A program made the translations under genes and the position numbers. Below, one piece after another: positions 17,673 through 27,342 of a stretch of DNA of 64,000 nt. Numbering within the stretch: the stretch's first letter is position 1; each line of letters opens with the position of its first letter. The notes beneath the pieces are model-generated. The model had not been told where the DNA came from, did no database searches, and saw only the letters and a program-made list of their open reading frames with translations. This DNA is from Bacteroidetes bacterium UBA2475 (GTDB lineage Bacteria > Bacteroidota > Bacteroidia > B-17B0 > Aurantibacillaceae): positions 39,474 through 103,473 of the forward strand of contig DDPF01000009.1 of assembly GCA_002342065.1 (NCBI GenBank), read 5' to 3'.

Positions 17673-18698
17673 TTATTTCTCTGTTTCTAATGTCTGCTGC
17701 CATTTCCAGGCACTACCCATCATATCGTCTAAAGAAAATTTTGGGGTCCAATTCAGTTCTGTTTTAGCTAAATTATTATTAGCATAAATGGCTACCACAT
17801 CGCCATCTCGTCTACCACCTATAGTATAGTTTAATTTTTTACCTGAGACTTTTTCGAAAGACTTAATGGCCTCTAAAACACTCACTCCATTACCGGTACC
17901 TAAATTAAAAACGGAAACATTTTTTTTGTTTTTACTCTCGATCAAATAATTTAATGCTTTAACGTGTGCGTTGGCAATATCATTTACATGAATGTAATCG
18001 CGTATGCACGATCCGTCACGTGTATCAAAATCATCTCCAAAAACAGTTAAAGAATTTTTTCCAACCGCAGTTTGTGTAATTATTGGCACCAGGTTGTTTG
18101 GCCTGTTCAAAGGAAACTCGCCAATTTTCCCGGTTGGGTGTGCGCCAACAGGATTAAAATAACGTAATAGCACAGCGTTAAATTCTGGGTTTGCTTTACA
18201 CACAAAATTTATAATTTCCTCGCCAATTTGTTTTGTGTGGCCATAAGGACTTTCGGGAGTTTTTAAAGGAGTATTTTCGGTAACAGGTAATTCATCGGCA
18301 TTACCATATACCGAGCAAGAGGAAGAAAAAATAAAATTCTTGATTTTTTTTTCTTTTGCAATACTTAAAATATTTGTTAAAGAATTTAAGTTATTGTTAT
18401 AATATAATAAAGGATCCGAAACACTCTCTGGCACTGATTTAAAAGCCGCAAAGTGAATTATGCCAATAATATCTTTAATTTTTGATAGTTGTGTGTCAAG
18501 CTGTTCTTTGTCACACAAGTTAAGGTCCAGGGTTTCGAAAGATTTTCCGGCGATCTCTTTTATCCTTTGGTAGGATCTTGATGTTGAATTAGAAAAATTG
18601 TCAATAGAAACCACATTAAAATTAGTGCATGCAAGCAATTCAATGATCGTGTGCGATCCAATGTATCCTGCCCCACCTGTAACAATTATAGTTGCCAT
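17673..18698 (-). CDS. galE: UDP-glucose 4-epimerase
   Basis: This 341-residue extended short-chain dehydrogenase interconverts UDP-glucose and UDP-galactose (or their N-acetyl forms). The start is set at the ATG at 18698 because the NAD-binding strand begins at once (ATIIVTGGAGYIGSHT); an upstream ATG would add ten residues of no clear use. Catalytic SSSCSVYG and YGHTK are present, as are NPVGAHPTGKIGE and RDYIHVNDIANAH. It borders the polysaccharide locus and probably supplies galactose or GalNAc precursors. It is transcribed divergently from the amidotransferase gene. Confidence 0.95.
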   Translation of the reverse strand: MATIIVTGGAGYIGSHTIIELLACTNFNVVSIDNFSNSTSRSYQRIKEIAGKSFETLDLNLCDKEQLDTQLSKIKDIIGIIHFAAFKSVPESVSDPLLYYNNNLNSLTNILSIAKEKKIKNFIFSSSCSVYGNADELPVTENTPLKTPESPYGHTKQIGEEIINFVCKANPEFNAVLLRYFNPVGAHPTGKIGEFPLNRPNNLVPIITQTAVGKNSLTVFGDDFDTRDGSCIRDYIHVNDIANAHVKALNYLIESKNKKNVSVFNLGTGNGVSVLEAIKSFEKVSGKKLNYTIGGRRDGDVVAIYANNNLAKTELNWTPKFSLDDMMGSAWKWQQTLETEK

Positions 18699-18800
18699 AA
18701 TATAATAAATTTTGATAAATATACTCAATTTAGATGCAAAGATGGGATTGAATTATTATATTTATAGCTTGCCCTGTAATTTAGTTTGCTCTCTAATTTT

Positions 18801-19937
18801 ATGTCAAATAATAATTCGTTAAACCTCACTCTAAATTATAAACAATGTAGGCGTTGTGTTATGGATACATCAGATAGTGAAATACTATTTGACAGTGAAA
18901 TGTATTGCAACCACTGCCGTTCTTATTTATCGCAAAAGGCCAAATTATCATCTCAAAGTGACAGCTTTTCTGACTTTTTGAATACTAAAATTTTGCAAAT
19001 TAAAGAAAGCGGGCGGAATAAAAAGTATGATTGTGTTATAGGGGTAAGCGGGGGTGCTGATGGTTGTTATAGTGCCTATCTTTCCAAAAAATTAGGATTG
19101 AGGCCGTTATTAGTTCATATGGATAATGGGTGGAATTCCACTTTATCGGTTGAAAATATTAAAGTTATAGCTGATAAATTACAATTAGATTACGAAAGTT
19201 ATGTATTAGATTGGGAAGAATTTAAAGATTTGCAATTATCATTTTTAAAAGCATCCGTTCCTGAAATTGAAACTCCTACCGATATTGCAATATTAGGGAG
19301 CTTACATAAAATAGCCGGAAAATATGGCGTAAAGCATATAATAATGGGATGTAATTTTAGTACTGAAGGAATACTTCCAAAAAGCTGGCACTATGACGCA
19401 AAGGATAAAAAATTTGTAACGAGCATTCACTCCATTTTTGGAAAAGTTAGGTTAAAGACCTTTCCGTTTTTTGACTTTTGGACAGAAGCGTATTATAAGC
19501 TTATAAAAAGGACTACTATATTTTATTTGCTCAATTATGTGAATTATGACAGAGCAAATGCGGTAGAGATTTTAAAAGGCTTAGGCTGGAAAGATTATTT
19601 GGAAAAGCATCATGAAAGTCATTATACAAAACTTGTACAAACTTATATTTTACCGGTTAAATTTCATATTGATTACCGTAAAGTGTTTTTGTCTGTGTCA
19701 ATATGTAATGGCAATATACTGCGTGAGGACGCCTTGCAAATATTAGAACGACCCTACTATAATAGCAATACTGTTGAATATGAAATCGAGTATGTTTGCA
19801 AAAAACTGCAAATAACCGCTTCGGAATTCGGTCAGATTATGAACGTGCCAATAAAATCTTATAAAGATTATCCAAATAATCAAAGAATAACATCTCTAGT
19901 TTATAAGGCATACCTCAATTTGGTCAGCAAAAATTAA
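18801..19937 (+). CDS. N-acetyl sugar amidotransferase (WbpG/PseA/LegI-type)
   Basis: This 378-residue protein belongs to the ATP-pyrophosphatase sugar amidotransferases that turn an acetamido group into an acetamidino group on surface sugars. It starts with a zinc-ribbon-like Cys set (CRRCVMDTS, YCNHC), followed by a PP-loop (GVSGGADGCYSAYLSKK) near residues 80-96 and VHMDNGWNS. The usual PP-loop Asp-Ser reads Asp-Gly here. The ATG at 18801 is chosen over a TTG 15 bp upstream. Known enzymes need HisH-like and HisF-like partners to supply ammonia; none is encoded in the window. It starts the plus-strand part of the polysaccharide locus. Confidence 0.85.
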   Translation: MSNNNSLNLTLNYKQCRRCVMDTSDSEILFDSEMYCNHCRSYLSQKAKLSSQSDSFSDFLNTKILQIKESGRNKKYDCVIGVSGGADGCYSAYLSKKLGLRPLLVHMDNGWNSTLSVENIKVIADKLQLDYESYVLDWEEFKDLQLSFLKASVPEIETPTDIAILGSLHKIAGKYGVKHIIMGCNFSTEGILPKSWHYDAKDKKFVTSIHSIFGKVRLKTFPFFDFWTEAYYKLIKRTTIFYLLNYVNYDRANAVEILKGLGWKDYLEKHHESHYTKLVQTYILPVKFHIDYRKVFLSVSICNGNILREDALQILERPYYNSNTVEYEIEYVCKKLQITASEFGQIMNVPIKSYKDYPNNQRITSLVYKAYLNLVSKN

Positions 19938-20048
19938 CTAAGAAAAGGAAAATAATTTTCTTAGGCATAAATAATTTTTTTATATAATATATACGTCAGA
20001 TTTTTATAAATTTATACTATCGAAGCTCAATGGATTGATATTTATGAT

Positions 20049-21371
20049 TTGTTATTAGCGCCATTTTATCTTGCTATAGTATTATTTATTGCTTATTATT
20101 TTAAAAAAAGGAATAAATACCTTTATAAAAAAGATTATTACGATTATTTTATACCAGCTTTAATTTGCAAACTAATTGGGGGAATTGGTGTGTGTTTGAT
20201 TTACAGTTTTTATTATACTGAGGGGGGTGATGTAAGTAATTATTTTTTATCGGCAAAAACCATGGTTAATATATTATATTCCGGCAAGTTCGAATTGTTT
20301 TTTGAAATGTTGAATTTTTATAATATTAATATCAGTCAGTTATCCTATGAATATTTTAATTATGGCGGTTTGTATTTTAGTACTACAGATATGTATGCTT
20401 TATTTACAGTAGCTTTAACGGTTCCTTTATGTATATTAGGATGTTCCACCTTTGTACCAACCACTATTCTCCTATCAAGCCTAAGCTTTATTGGTTTATG
20501 GAAATTGTATGAACTGTTTGTATTTCACTTTCCACATCTCAAAAAACAGTTTGCTATTGCTATTTTTTTTATGCCATCAGTGTTTTTTTGGGGTTCTAGC
20601 ATTTTAAAAGATACTTATAGTTTAAGCTGTATTGGGTTTTTTACCTATGGAATATTTAAATTTTTTATTTTAAAAAACAGAAAAGCCAAATATTTAATTT
20701 TATTAATACTTTCTAGTTTAATTATTTTATTGATTAAACCTTATATATTGTTTGCATTATTACCTGGTACAATTATTTGGTTAAATTTTGCCAAAGTAGA
20801 AAGGATCAAAAATAATTTACTAAAAACATTAGTTATTCCGCTTGCAATGATTTCCATAATTATAATTTTGGCAATTTCATATAATATATTAGGCCAATAT
20901 CTTGGAGAATATAGTTTGGATAACATCTTGAATAAAGCGGTAAAAACGCAACAAGATTTGGTGAGAGGGCAATACGGAACAAATAGTTATGATATAGGTG
21001 CCTACGAACCAACTTTAGCAGGAATTTCATCGAAAATTCCTGCAGCTTTAAACATGGCTTTATTTAGACCATTTATTTGGGATGCTAGAAATCCGGTTAT
21101 GGTTCTATCTGGTTTAGAAAATTTATTTATGCTTTTGTTTACTATTTATATTGTAATAAGAGTAAAAATAACCACCCTCATAAAATCACTTTTCAGTAAT
21201 CCATTACTAATTTTTTCATTTTTGTTTGCCATATTTTTTGCATTTTCTGTTGGACTAACTACCTCAAATTACGGCGCGTTAGTTCGCTTAAAAATACCAT
21301 GTATGCCTTTTTATTTAATATCCCTGTTTATTTTATTTGATTTAAATAAAGCACGGTTTATGCGTAAATAG
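20049..21371 (+). CDS. polytopic membrane protein of the polysaccharide locus (possible polymerase or transferase), start region disturbed
   Basis: This 440-residue protein has about ten hydrophobic helices and a large periplasmic loop around residues 60-105 (TEGGDVSNYFLSAKTMVN). It keeps FMPSVFFWGSSILKDTYSLS near 175-195, a pattern found in GT39-like or polymerase-like proteins in O-antigen loci. I cannot name its reaction. The TTG at 20049 is the first usable start in frame, but coding-like sequence continues upstream (IDIYD). An ATG at 20030 is out of frame by one base; removing one T near 20035 would give a natural start (MDDIYDLLLAPFYL). It converges with the GT4 gene, overlapping by 14 bp. 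Confidence 0.6.
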   Translation: MLLAPFYLAIVLFIAYYFKKRNKYLYKKDYYDYFIPALICKLIGGIGVCLIYSFYYTEGGDVSNYFLSAKTMVNILYSGKFELFFEMLNFYNINISQLSYEYFNYGGLYFSTTDMYALFTVALTVPLCILGCSTFVPTTILLSSLSFIGLWKLYELFVFHFPHLKKQFAIAIFFMPSVFFWGSSILKDTYSLSCIGFFTYGIFKFFILKNRKAKYLILLILSSLIILLIKPYILFALLPGTIIWLNFAKVERIKNNLLKTLVIPLAMISIIIILAISYNILGQYLGEYSLDNILNKAVKTQQDLVRGQYGTNSYDIGAYEPTLAGISSKIPAALNMALFRPFIWDARNPVMVLSGLENLFMLLFTIYIVIRVKITTLIKSLFSNPLLIFSFLFAIFFAFSVGLTTSNYGALVRLKIPCMPFYLISLFILFDLNKARFMRK

Positions 21372-22539
21372 ATTTATAGATCCTCTCTGCGATCGAAAAC
21401 GAACGATATTTTTTAGCTACTTCAACTATTTTCAATTTCAATATTTCTTTGTTAAGTAATAGGGATTCTATTTTAATAATCGCACTTAAGTACTCTTCAT
21501 CATTAAGTGAATTTAATACATAACCAATATCATTTGATTGTATAATATCAGAATCTTCAGAAATATTTTTTGTAATAACAACGGGTAAACCCATAGCCCA
21601 ATATTCACCATTTTTAATTGGGGTGCAAAATTGCTTTGTAGGCACCGGTTTTACAGGACAAATTCCAAAGTCACTTAAAGCCATGTATTTTGGAACGTCA
21701 GAATGTGGTACAAATTTTAAGGTAATAATGCTAGGATTTAAATTTGAATTCAGGCAGTATTGATCTATTTTTTCTTTAGTTTCGTTTGTTAACAATACTA
21801 CTTTAAATTTATTTCCCAAATGCGAATGGGCAATTGCAAAAAAATCAAAAACCTCTTTTTCTAAATAGATGCCATTAAATTTGCCTGCGTAAATACAAAT
21901 GATGTTATCTTCGGTTAACCCATTCAGTAATTTGAAATCTTTTTGGGCAGATTCAAATTTTGAAAAATCAACACATGCCGGTTTAATAAAATAATTTTCT
22001 TTTATAACATTATATTTTTTTTGCGAATATGCAATCATGCCTTCCGCAGCACAAATAACATGAGTCGCCAACTTTAATTGTAATTTCTCAAAACGAAATA
22101 AAAATTTATACCTTATACTATTTTTTTTCCAGGTATTATTTTCTACCATAGCTTCGGCGTGTGGCTCAAAACTATCCAGAATTAACTTCGCTCCGGTTAG
22201 TTTGCATAAAATATAGCCTGCAGCTCCCGCCGGAGTACACCAACAGTGTACATATTGAATTTTATTTTTTTTAATGAACTTAAATAAAAAAATAAAGTTT
22301 TTAATCCATTCAACTAGTGATTTTAACCCAAAAGGAAAATATGTTTTGCTAATATTATATATTACAGAACTAATTTGATGTATTGGCCTAGCCGCTGGAT
22401 CTAATGTGAGTAAGTATATTTTGGAATCTTTACTTACGATAGATTCAATAATTTTTAAATATGGCAATGTGTATGTTTGAATTAACGCATCGTCATATTT
22501 CCAATAAGTTATAACAAGAATATGAGTGTCTTTTTTCAA
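21358..22539 (-). CDS. glycosyltransferase family 4-like protein
   Basis: This 393-residue protein has a GT-B fold layout. An N-terminal domain carries YVHCWCTPAGAAGYILCKLTGAKLILD and a C-terminal domain carries NIICIYAGKFNGIYLEKEV and MALSDFGICPVKPVPTKQFCTPIKNGEYWAMGLP. The last stretch corresponds to the nucleotide-sugar-binding region around the second Glu of the family. It should transfer a sugar to a growing glycan at the cytoplasmic face. It overlaps the upstream GT2 gene by 4 bp (ATGA) and is the last gene of the long minus-strand operon. The substrate is unknown. Confidence 0.82.
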   Translation of the reverse strand: MKKDTHILVITYWKYDDALIQTYTLPYLKIIESIVSKDSKIYLLTLDPAARPIHQISSVIYNISKTYFPFGLKSLVEWIKNFIFLFKFIKKNKIQYVHCWCTPAGAAGYILCKLTGAKLILDSFEPHAEAMVENNTWKKNSIRYKFLFRFEKLQLKLATHVICAAEGMIAYSQKKYNVIKENYFIKPACVDFSKFESAQKDFKLLNGLTEDNIICIYAGKFNGIYLEKEVFDFFAIAHSHLGNKFKVVLLTNETKEKIDQYCLNSNLNPSIITLKFVPHSDVPKYMALSDFGICPVKPVPTKQFCTPIKNGEYWAMGLPVVITKNISEDSDIIQSNDIGYVLNSLNDEEYLSAIIKIESLLLNKEILKLKIVEVAKKYRSFSIAERIYKSIYA

Positions 22540-23429
22540 ATAATTCTTCTTAAGATTGCAAAAAAGCGTTTTGTAAACAAAAACGACTTCGATGCTTTTA
22601 TACTTTTAAATAGATATGTGAGAGCGTCTGCCTTATTTTTACCGGTTAAAGCTAAATGCAAGGATATGTATGAAAAACAACTGGCTTTAAATTTGTTTAG
22701 GTGTTTGCTGTAATAAGAAGTGATGGATGGATTAGATAAAACGGATTGCATAAATGTATCAAATCTTAATATTAATTTATCCTTATCGGTAGTAACTACA
22801 CTTCTTCCTTCATGATTAATTATACTCGATGTAATTGTATTGCAATAATAAATAGGATATTTAACGGCTAACCTTAACCATAAATGCCAATCCTCTACTG
22901 TTGCCATGGCTCTGTTTTCTTCAAACTGATTTTCTAAAGCAATATCTTTCCTTATTACGACACCATTGCAGCTTAAAAAATTTCCAAAGATCAGGTCTTT
23001 GTTTGCTGTTGTTTTATATATTGGTGCTTCTCCATATTTTTTTAATTCTTGATTTTTCAAATCATATCGTAAATGAAAAACTTCCGGAGATTTATTGTTA
23101 AGAATAAATTCATTTGCAACAGAAAGGTGATTTTGGTACAAAGTGTCATCAGAATCCATATACATAACATATTCACCTATTGAAGCTTTTAATCCGTTAT
23201 TTCTGGCTACGCCTCTTTCACTATTTTTTTGATGAATATAGTTAATCTTTGTCTTTGAATTATTTTCGATTATACTGTTTACAATTTCTTTTGTGTTATC
23301 AGCACTTCCATCATCAACAACAATTAATTCATAATTATCATAATCTTGTAGGAGAATTGATTCAATAGTATTCTTAATGAAATTAGCCCGATTAAAAGTT
23401 GGTATGATTATAGAAAAAAGTATAGACAT
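22536..23429 (-). CDS. glycosyltransferase family 2
   Basis: This 297-residue GT-A enzyme has a typical start (SILFSIIIPTFNRANFIKNT), nucleotide-sugar contact VVDDGSADNT near 37-46 and the DxD-like metal site YMDSDDTL near 90-97. AMATVEDWHLWLRLAVKYPI near 178-195 is the usual acceptor-side ED motif. It has no membrane helices and should act on the cytoplasmic side in glycan assembly. It lies 1 bp after the FkbM gene and overlaps the GT4 gene, in a tight operon. The sugar is not predictable. Confidence 0.9.
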   Translation of the reverse strand: MSILFSIIIPTFNRANFIKNTIESILLQDYDNYELIVVDDGSADNTKEIVNSIIENNSKTKINYIHQKNSERGVARNNGLKASIGEYVMYMDSDDTLYQNHLSVANEFILNNKSPEVFHLRYDLKNQELKKYGEAPIYKTTANKDLIFGNFLSCNGVVIRKDIALENQFEENRAMATVEDWHLWLRLAVKYPIYYCNTITSSIINHEGRSVVTTDKDKLILRFDTFMQSVLSNPSITSYYSKHLNKFKASCFSYISLHLALTGKNKADALTYLFKSIKASKSFLFTKRFFAILRRII

Positions 23430-24197
23430 TTAAAGAATCGTTGTTAAATGTACATCAAAAAAATCCTCTTTTGTGCAAAATTCATTTTTTTCAATTACAG
23501 AACCGTTTAGCTTAATACAATAATTATGATTAATTAAAAATTCATATATATCTTCAATATTATGTCCATTATTTTTTATTAATGGAGGATGTAATGCTAA
23601 TATTATTTTTGGCTTAAAGGATGAAATTATATTTTTAGCCCCTAACAACACATCGTATTCACTACCCTCTGCGTCGATTTTTATCAGATCAATTTGTTTT
23701 ATATTATTTTCTTTAGTAAATATATCTAACGATGTAACCTGTATCTGAATAGGCTTTCTTTCTCTGTGATTTTTTGAAACCAGGCTATTTGAATTACTAC
23801 CGTCTTCCACAGACAAATAAAAATCAATTTTTTTGTTTTCCTTCGCAACTGCTTTATTGATTGGGATAACAAGTTCTGACGCGTTATTTATTTTTATAAC
23901 TTTTTTTAAAATTTCAAAAGTTTTAGGGGTTGGTTCGAATGAATACACTTTACCCTTTTTTTGGATCAGTTGAGCGCAGATCATTGACATTAAGCCTAAG
24001 TGGGCGCCAATATCAAATACGATCATATTAGGTTTGCAATTTTCTTTTATAAACAAAATGTTTTCTTTTTCGTAATCATTTTCAAAATATCGAAACCATT
24101 TTGCAGGAAACTTTACCTTAAATCCATTCACGTAACAAGGTAATCCCTTGCCTAAAATTAAGAGATCAATTATTGAGTAAATTATGTTTTTAAACAT
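23430..24197 (-). CDS. FkbM family methyltransferase
   Basis: This 255-residue SAM-dependent enzyme has the SAM motif MIVFDIGAHLGLMSMICAQ near 58-76, SFEPTPKTFEIL near 92-103 and the FkbM hallmark IDLIKIDAEGSEYDVLLGA near 164-182. Members O-methylate sugars or polyketides. It is one of three FkbM proteins in the locus and the first 50 residues differ from the other two. It is spaced 4 bp from the double-GT4 gene. It probably adds a methyl cap or decoration to the glycan. Confidence 0.9.
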   Translation of the reverse strand: MFKNIIYSIIDLLILGKGLPCYVNGFKVKFPAKWFRYFENDYEKENILFIKENCKPNMIVFDIGAHLGLMSMICAQLIQKKGKVYSFEPTPKTFEILKKVIKINNASELVIPINKAVAKENKKIDFYLSVEDGSNSNSLVSKNHRERKPIQIQVTSLDIFTKENNIKQIDLIKIDAEGSEYDVLLGAKNIISSFKPKIILALHPPLIKNNGHNIEDIYEFLINHNYCIKLNGSVIEKNEFCTKEDFFDVHLTTIL

Positions 24198-24201
24198 ATT
24201 A

Positions 24202-26457
24202 TTAATTATTTAATATTTCATTATACACTTGCATGTGTTTATTATATTTAACTTCGGTCGTATATTGATCTAAGGCATCTTTATAGGCTTGCTCTCCGAA
24301 GGCAATGGCCTCATCGTAGTTTGTGTATAAATAGATGATTCCCTGTGTAACCTCTTTTGAATTACAATAATCTACCACATAAGCATTTTTTAAGTGTTTG
24401 GCAGATTGATATGAGTACCCTGAAAAAGTTAATAATTGAGGAGTTTTTGCGGCCATCCCTTCAATTATGGATATCCCACAATTTTCAACATATTTATTAA
24501 TTGGAATATGTATTTGAACTTTAATTGCTTTTAAAAACGCTACGGTGTCATTAACAAAGCCAATAAATTTTACATTATTTTCTAAGTTATTTTTCGAGAT
24601 TAGATCTAATAATTTTTGATGGTCAAAGCCTATTGAACCGCATATTAATAATTTAATGTTTGGATATAATTTAACGACTTCCGCCATGGCTTCTACCGCA
24701 TATTGATGTCCTTTCCAAAACTCTGTTCGTGCAATCATACCCATGGTAAAATCTTCGGGCTTTATATTGAGTTCGGTTTTGATCTTATTAATTCGCTCGC
24801 TTGTTACGGATTCATATTCAATAAATTTTAATGAATGGTTTATCTGAACCAGATTAGAAGGCTTTATTTTCCAGGTATTTAATAAAAAGTCATTTGCAGT
24901 ATCTGCAACAGAAATTACCTTTTTTGCCGACCAAAAGGTAAACCGATCGATAATTTTTTGTCTACGGGAATTGTAATCAAATGCCCAACTGGCATTTTCA
25001 CAAGTCGTTATTCTTGCCTTTATTCCAAGCGATAACGCAGCTAATTGGCCAATTAAATTTCCATAAGGCAAAGTTGTGTGTATTACATTTATTTTATTTT
25101 CCTTTATAATTTTTCTTAAGGAAAATAGTAATGTGAAAAGTGATAAACGATTTTTATAATTTAATAAATAGCTTTTTATTCCTAATTTTAATAACTCAGT
25201 GTGTAATAATGGCTCCTCATTTTGTAAAGTGTTAATTATAACGTGAATGTTATAAATGTTTTGTTTATATAATTCTTCCTCAAACCATTCAAATTGTAAA
25301 GAGGTGTGGATGTGAGATGAAACAAAAGCAATTCTTGGAACTAGTTCATTTTCTTTATTTGAATTAATCGAATCATAATGAGCTAAATTATTATCTATAC
25401 TAAACCTTTCTAAAACTTTTTTATGCAAATTTTGGCCCATTGCTTTTAAAATATCCGGTTTTGAAACATGGGTTATGGCAATTTCTCGCGCCTCTAAAAT
25501 AAAATTTTCCTTATTTACAAAAAAAACATCTTCATTACTTAAATAAGATTCTGCGTCACCTACATTTTTACAGATAATTGAAGTTGTTTTAGCAAGGCCA
25601 GCTTCTTTTAAAACTACTGAGCTTGATTCAGTAATTGATGGAATAAGTAAAATATCTGAAGCGGCAAAATAATCTAAAACATTGTCTACATATCCGCTTA
25701 GTGAAATTTCATTTTCAAGATTATTTACCGAGATCCAATTTTTAATTTCTTTTTCTAATGGACCGGATCCCAGTATAATTAATTTAACATGTAATCCATC
25801 TTCTTTTAGTTTCTTGATCAATTCTAACGCCGTAAATGGCTTTTTATTTTTAATAAACCGGGAGGCCATTATGAATTTCAAAACACCACTATTATTATTT
25901 GAATTGATCAAATTTACATTTTCAAAATTAATTGGATCGTATAATGAAAAATTATAGGAAAGATTAATGACTTTTATTTTTGAAGGATTTACATTTTCAA
26001 CATTAACCATAAAATCCTTGCATTGTTGTGATACAACAATTATCATTTTACTTAACTTATTTACCAGTTTGATCTGTGATAAATATTTTTTTGAATTAAG
26101 TAAATGAGGCTCTTCTGTTACGTGCCTACAACTAATAACCTTTGCTTTAATGAAGTATTGGGCTAAAACAGCTATCATACTTGCGTTTTCTAAATGCGCA
26201 TAGATGATGTCTATTTTGTTTTTTCTGGAAAATTTTATTAAATAAATAAAATGTTTTAGTATGAATAAATACTTATACTTTTTATCTGTAAAATAGGCAT
26301 ACGATTTAACTCCTAATGAGGTGCATTTCTCATGATAGATACCTTTTTCTGATTGAGTTAATAACAAAACCTCGTGTTTTTGCTTTAAAAAAGCTTGCAT
26401 TAAGGATTCAGTATCTCTTGATCGTAAATTAAAAGGTGTATAGAATAAAATTTTCAT
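24202..26457 (-). CDS. tandem two-domain GT4 glycosyltransferase
   Basis: This 751-residue protein is two complete family 4 glycosyltransferases end to end. The first (about 1-370) has MKILFYTPFNLRSRDTESL, FIMASRFIKNKKPFTALELI and AASDILLIPSITESSSVVLKEA. The second (about 380-750) begins RIAFVSSHIHTSLQFEWFEE and has FTMGMIARTEFWKGHQYAVEA and IHIPINKYVENCGISIIEGMA. The reading frame is continuous, with no stop or frameshift between them. Family members are normally ~370 residues, so this is a fusion. It may add two sugars in succession or use one half as a non-catalytic partner; both halves keep the E-rich C-terminal motif. Confidence 0.88.
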   Translation of the reverse strand: MKILFYTPFNLRSRDTESLMQAFLKQKHEVLLLTQSEKGIYHEKCTSLGVKSYAYFTDKKYKYLFILKHFIYLIKFSRKNKIDIIYAHLENASMIAVLAQYFIKAKVISCRHVTEEPHLLNSKKYLSQIKLVNKLSKMIIVVSQQCKDFMVNVENVNPSKIKVINLSYNFSLYDPINFENVNLINSNNNSGVLKFIMASRFIKNKKPFTALELIKKLKEDGLHVKLIILGSGPLEKEIKNWISVNNLENEISLSGYVDNVLDYFAASDILLIPSITESSSVVLKEAGLAKTTSIICKNVGDAESYLSNEDVFFVNKENFILEAREIAITHVSKPDILKAMGQNLHKKVLERFSIDNNLAHYDSINSNKENELVPRIAFVSSHIHTSLQFEWFEEELYKQNIYNIHVIINTLQNEEPLLHTELLKLGIKSYLLNYKNRLSLFTLLFSLRKIIKENKINVIHTTLPYGNLIGQLAALSLGIKARITTCENASWAFDYNSRRQKIIDRFTFWSAKKVISVADTANDFLLNTWKIKPSNLVQINHSLKFIEYESVTSERINKIKTELNIKPEDFTMGMIARTEFWKGHQYAVEAMAEVVKLYPNIKLLICGSIGFDHQKLLDLISKNNLENNVKFIGFVNDTVAFLKAIKVQIHIPINKYVENCGISIIEGMAAKTPQLLTFSGYSYQSAKHLKNAYVVDYCNSKEVTQGIIYLYTNYDEAIAFGEQAYKDALDQYTTEVKYNKHMQVYNEILNN

Positions 26458-26466
26458 AAATAAATA

Positions 26467-27339
26467 TTATAAAAAGGAAAATTCTATTTTATCATTTACT
26501 TTTGTGAGTGCCATAGCGCTCTCTTTAACTAACTCAATATAGCTAAAATTATTTACAGGCTTAGTTAACTTTTTTGACCCTAGTAAATTTTCTACATTTG
26601 TTTTAATTGTATGTTTTAATTCTATTGAATAGTTTAGGTTTGATATATTTTTATATAAGTATTTAAGAATTTTTTTTTCTTGTTTAATTGAATCAAAAAA
26701 TTTATTTGAATTGCTGTCAGGGCCAACTATGTTTGCAAAACTATAAGCGGTACAAAAAACAATGTTAGCATTTAACGAAGAAACCCGAACCGAATATTCA
26801 ATATCAATTATTTTAAATTGTGTACTTAATAGTCCGAGTTTAGAAATAGATGATCTGCGAATCAGATAACTTAATCCGCAAAATAGAAATGGTTTTTTAC
26901 TTATTTTCCATTCTAAAAATCCATCTCTATAAACTGTCGGGATAAAATCATTTGATTTATTCATGGCACTACAACCAATGCCATCTGAACCACAAATATC
27001 AATTTCTTTATTAATTAATAGGTGGTTTTTGCAAAAGTCAATAACTTTGAAATCGAATATGTCATCATCGGTTATTATTTTTAGTAATTCGCCTTTGGCC
27101 ATTAATATTGCCTTATTTGTTCCATGAGCTTCTCCAAAATCTTTTTCTGAAATAAATTGATGGATTTTTTTTTGGTCAAATAATTCTTTTAAATATTCCA
27201 CTGTACCGTCTGAACTTCCACCGTCAACTACAACAATTTCCTCATCTTTTTTGCAAGCTTCGATTAAATAGGGTAACGTAACTTTTAAATACGTTAACTT
27301 ATTATAAGTGGTCATTATATAAGAAAGTGATATTTCCAT
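26467..27339 (-). CDS. glycosyltransferase family 2
   Basis: This 290-residue GT-A protein starts MEISLSYIMTTYNKLTYLKV and has EIVVVDGGSSDGTVEYLKEL near 34-52. The metal-binding motif LKIITDDDIFD is near 87-97 and a Ser/Tyr-rich acceptor region follows. It lacks transmembrane helices. It lies 3 bp downstream of the hexapeptide acyltransferase gene and upstream of the double-GT4 gene on the same transcript. The C-terminal ~70 residues are variable. The sugar donor is unknown. Confidence 0.88.
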   Translation of the reverse strand: MEISLSYIMTTYNKLTYLKVTLPYLIEACKKDEEIVVVDGGSSDGTVEYLKELFDQKKIHQFISEKDFGEAHGTNKAILMAKGELLKIITDDDIFDFKVIDFCKNHLLINKEIDICGSDGIGCSAMNKSNDFIPTVYRDGFLEWKISKKPFLFCGLSYLIRRSSISKLGLLSTQFKIIDIEYSVRVSSLNANIVFCTAYSFANIVGPDSNSNKFFDSIKQEKKILKYLYKNISNLNYSIELKHTIKTNVENLLGSKKLTKPVNNFSYIELVKESAMALTKVNDKIEFSFL

Positions 27340-27342
27340 TTA

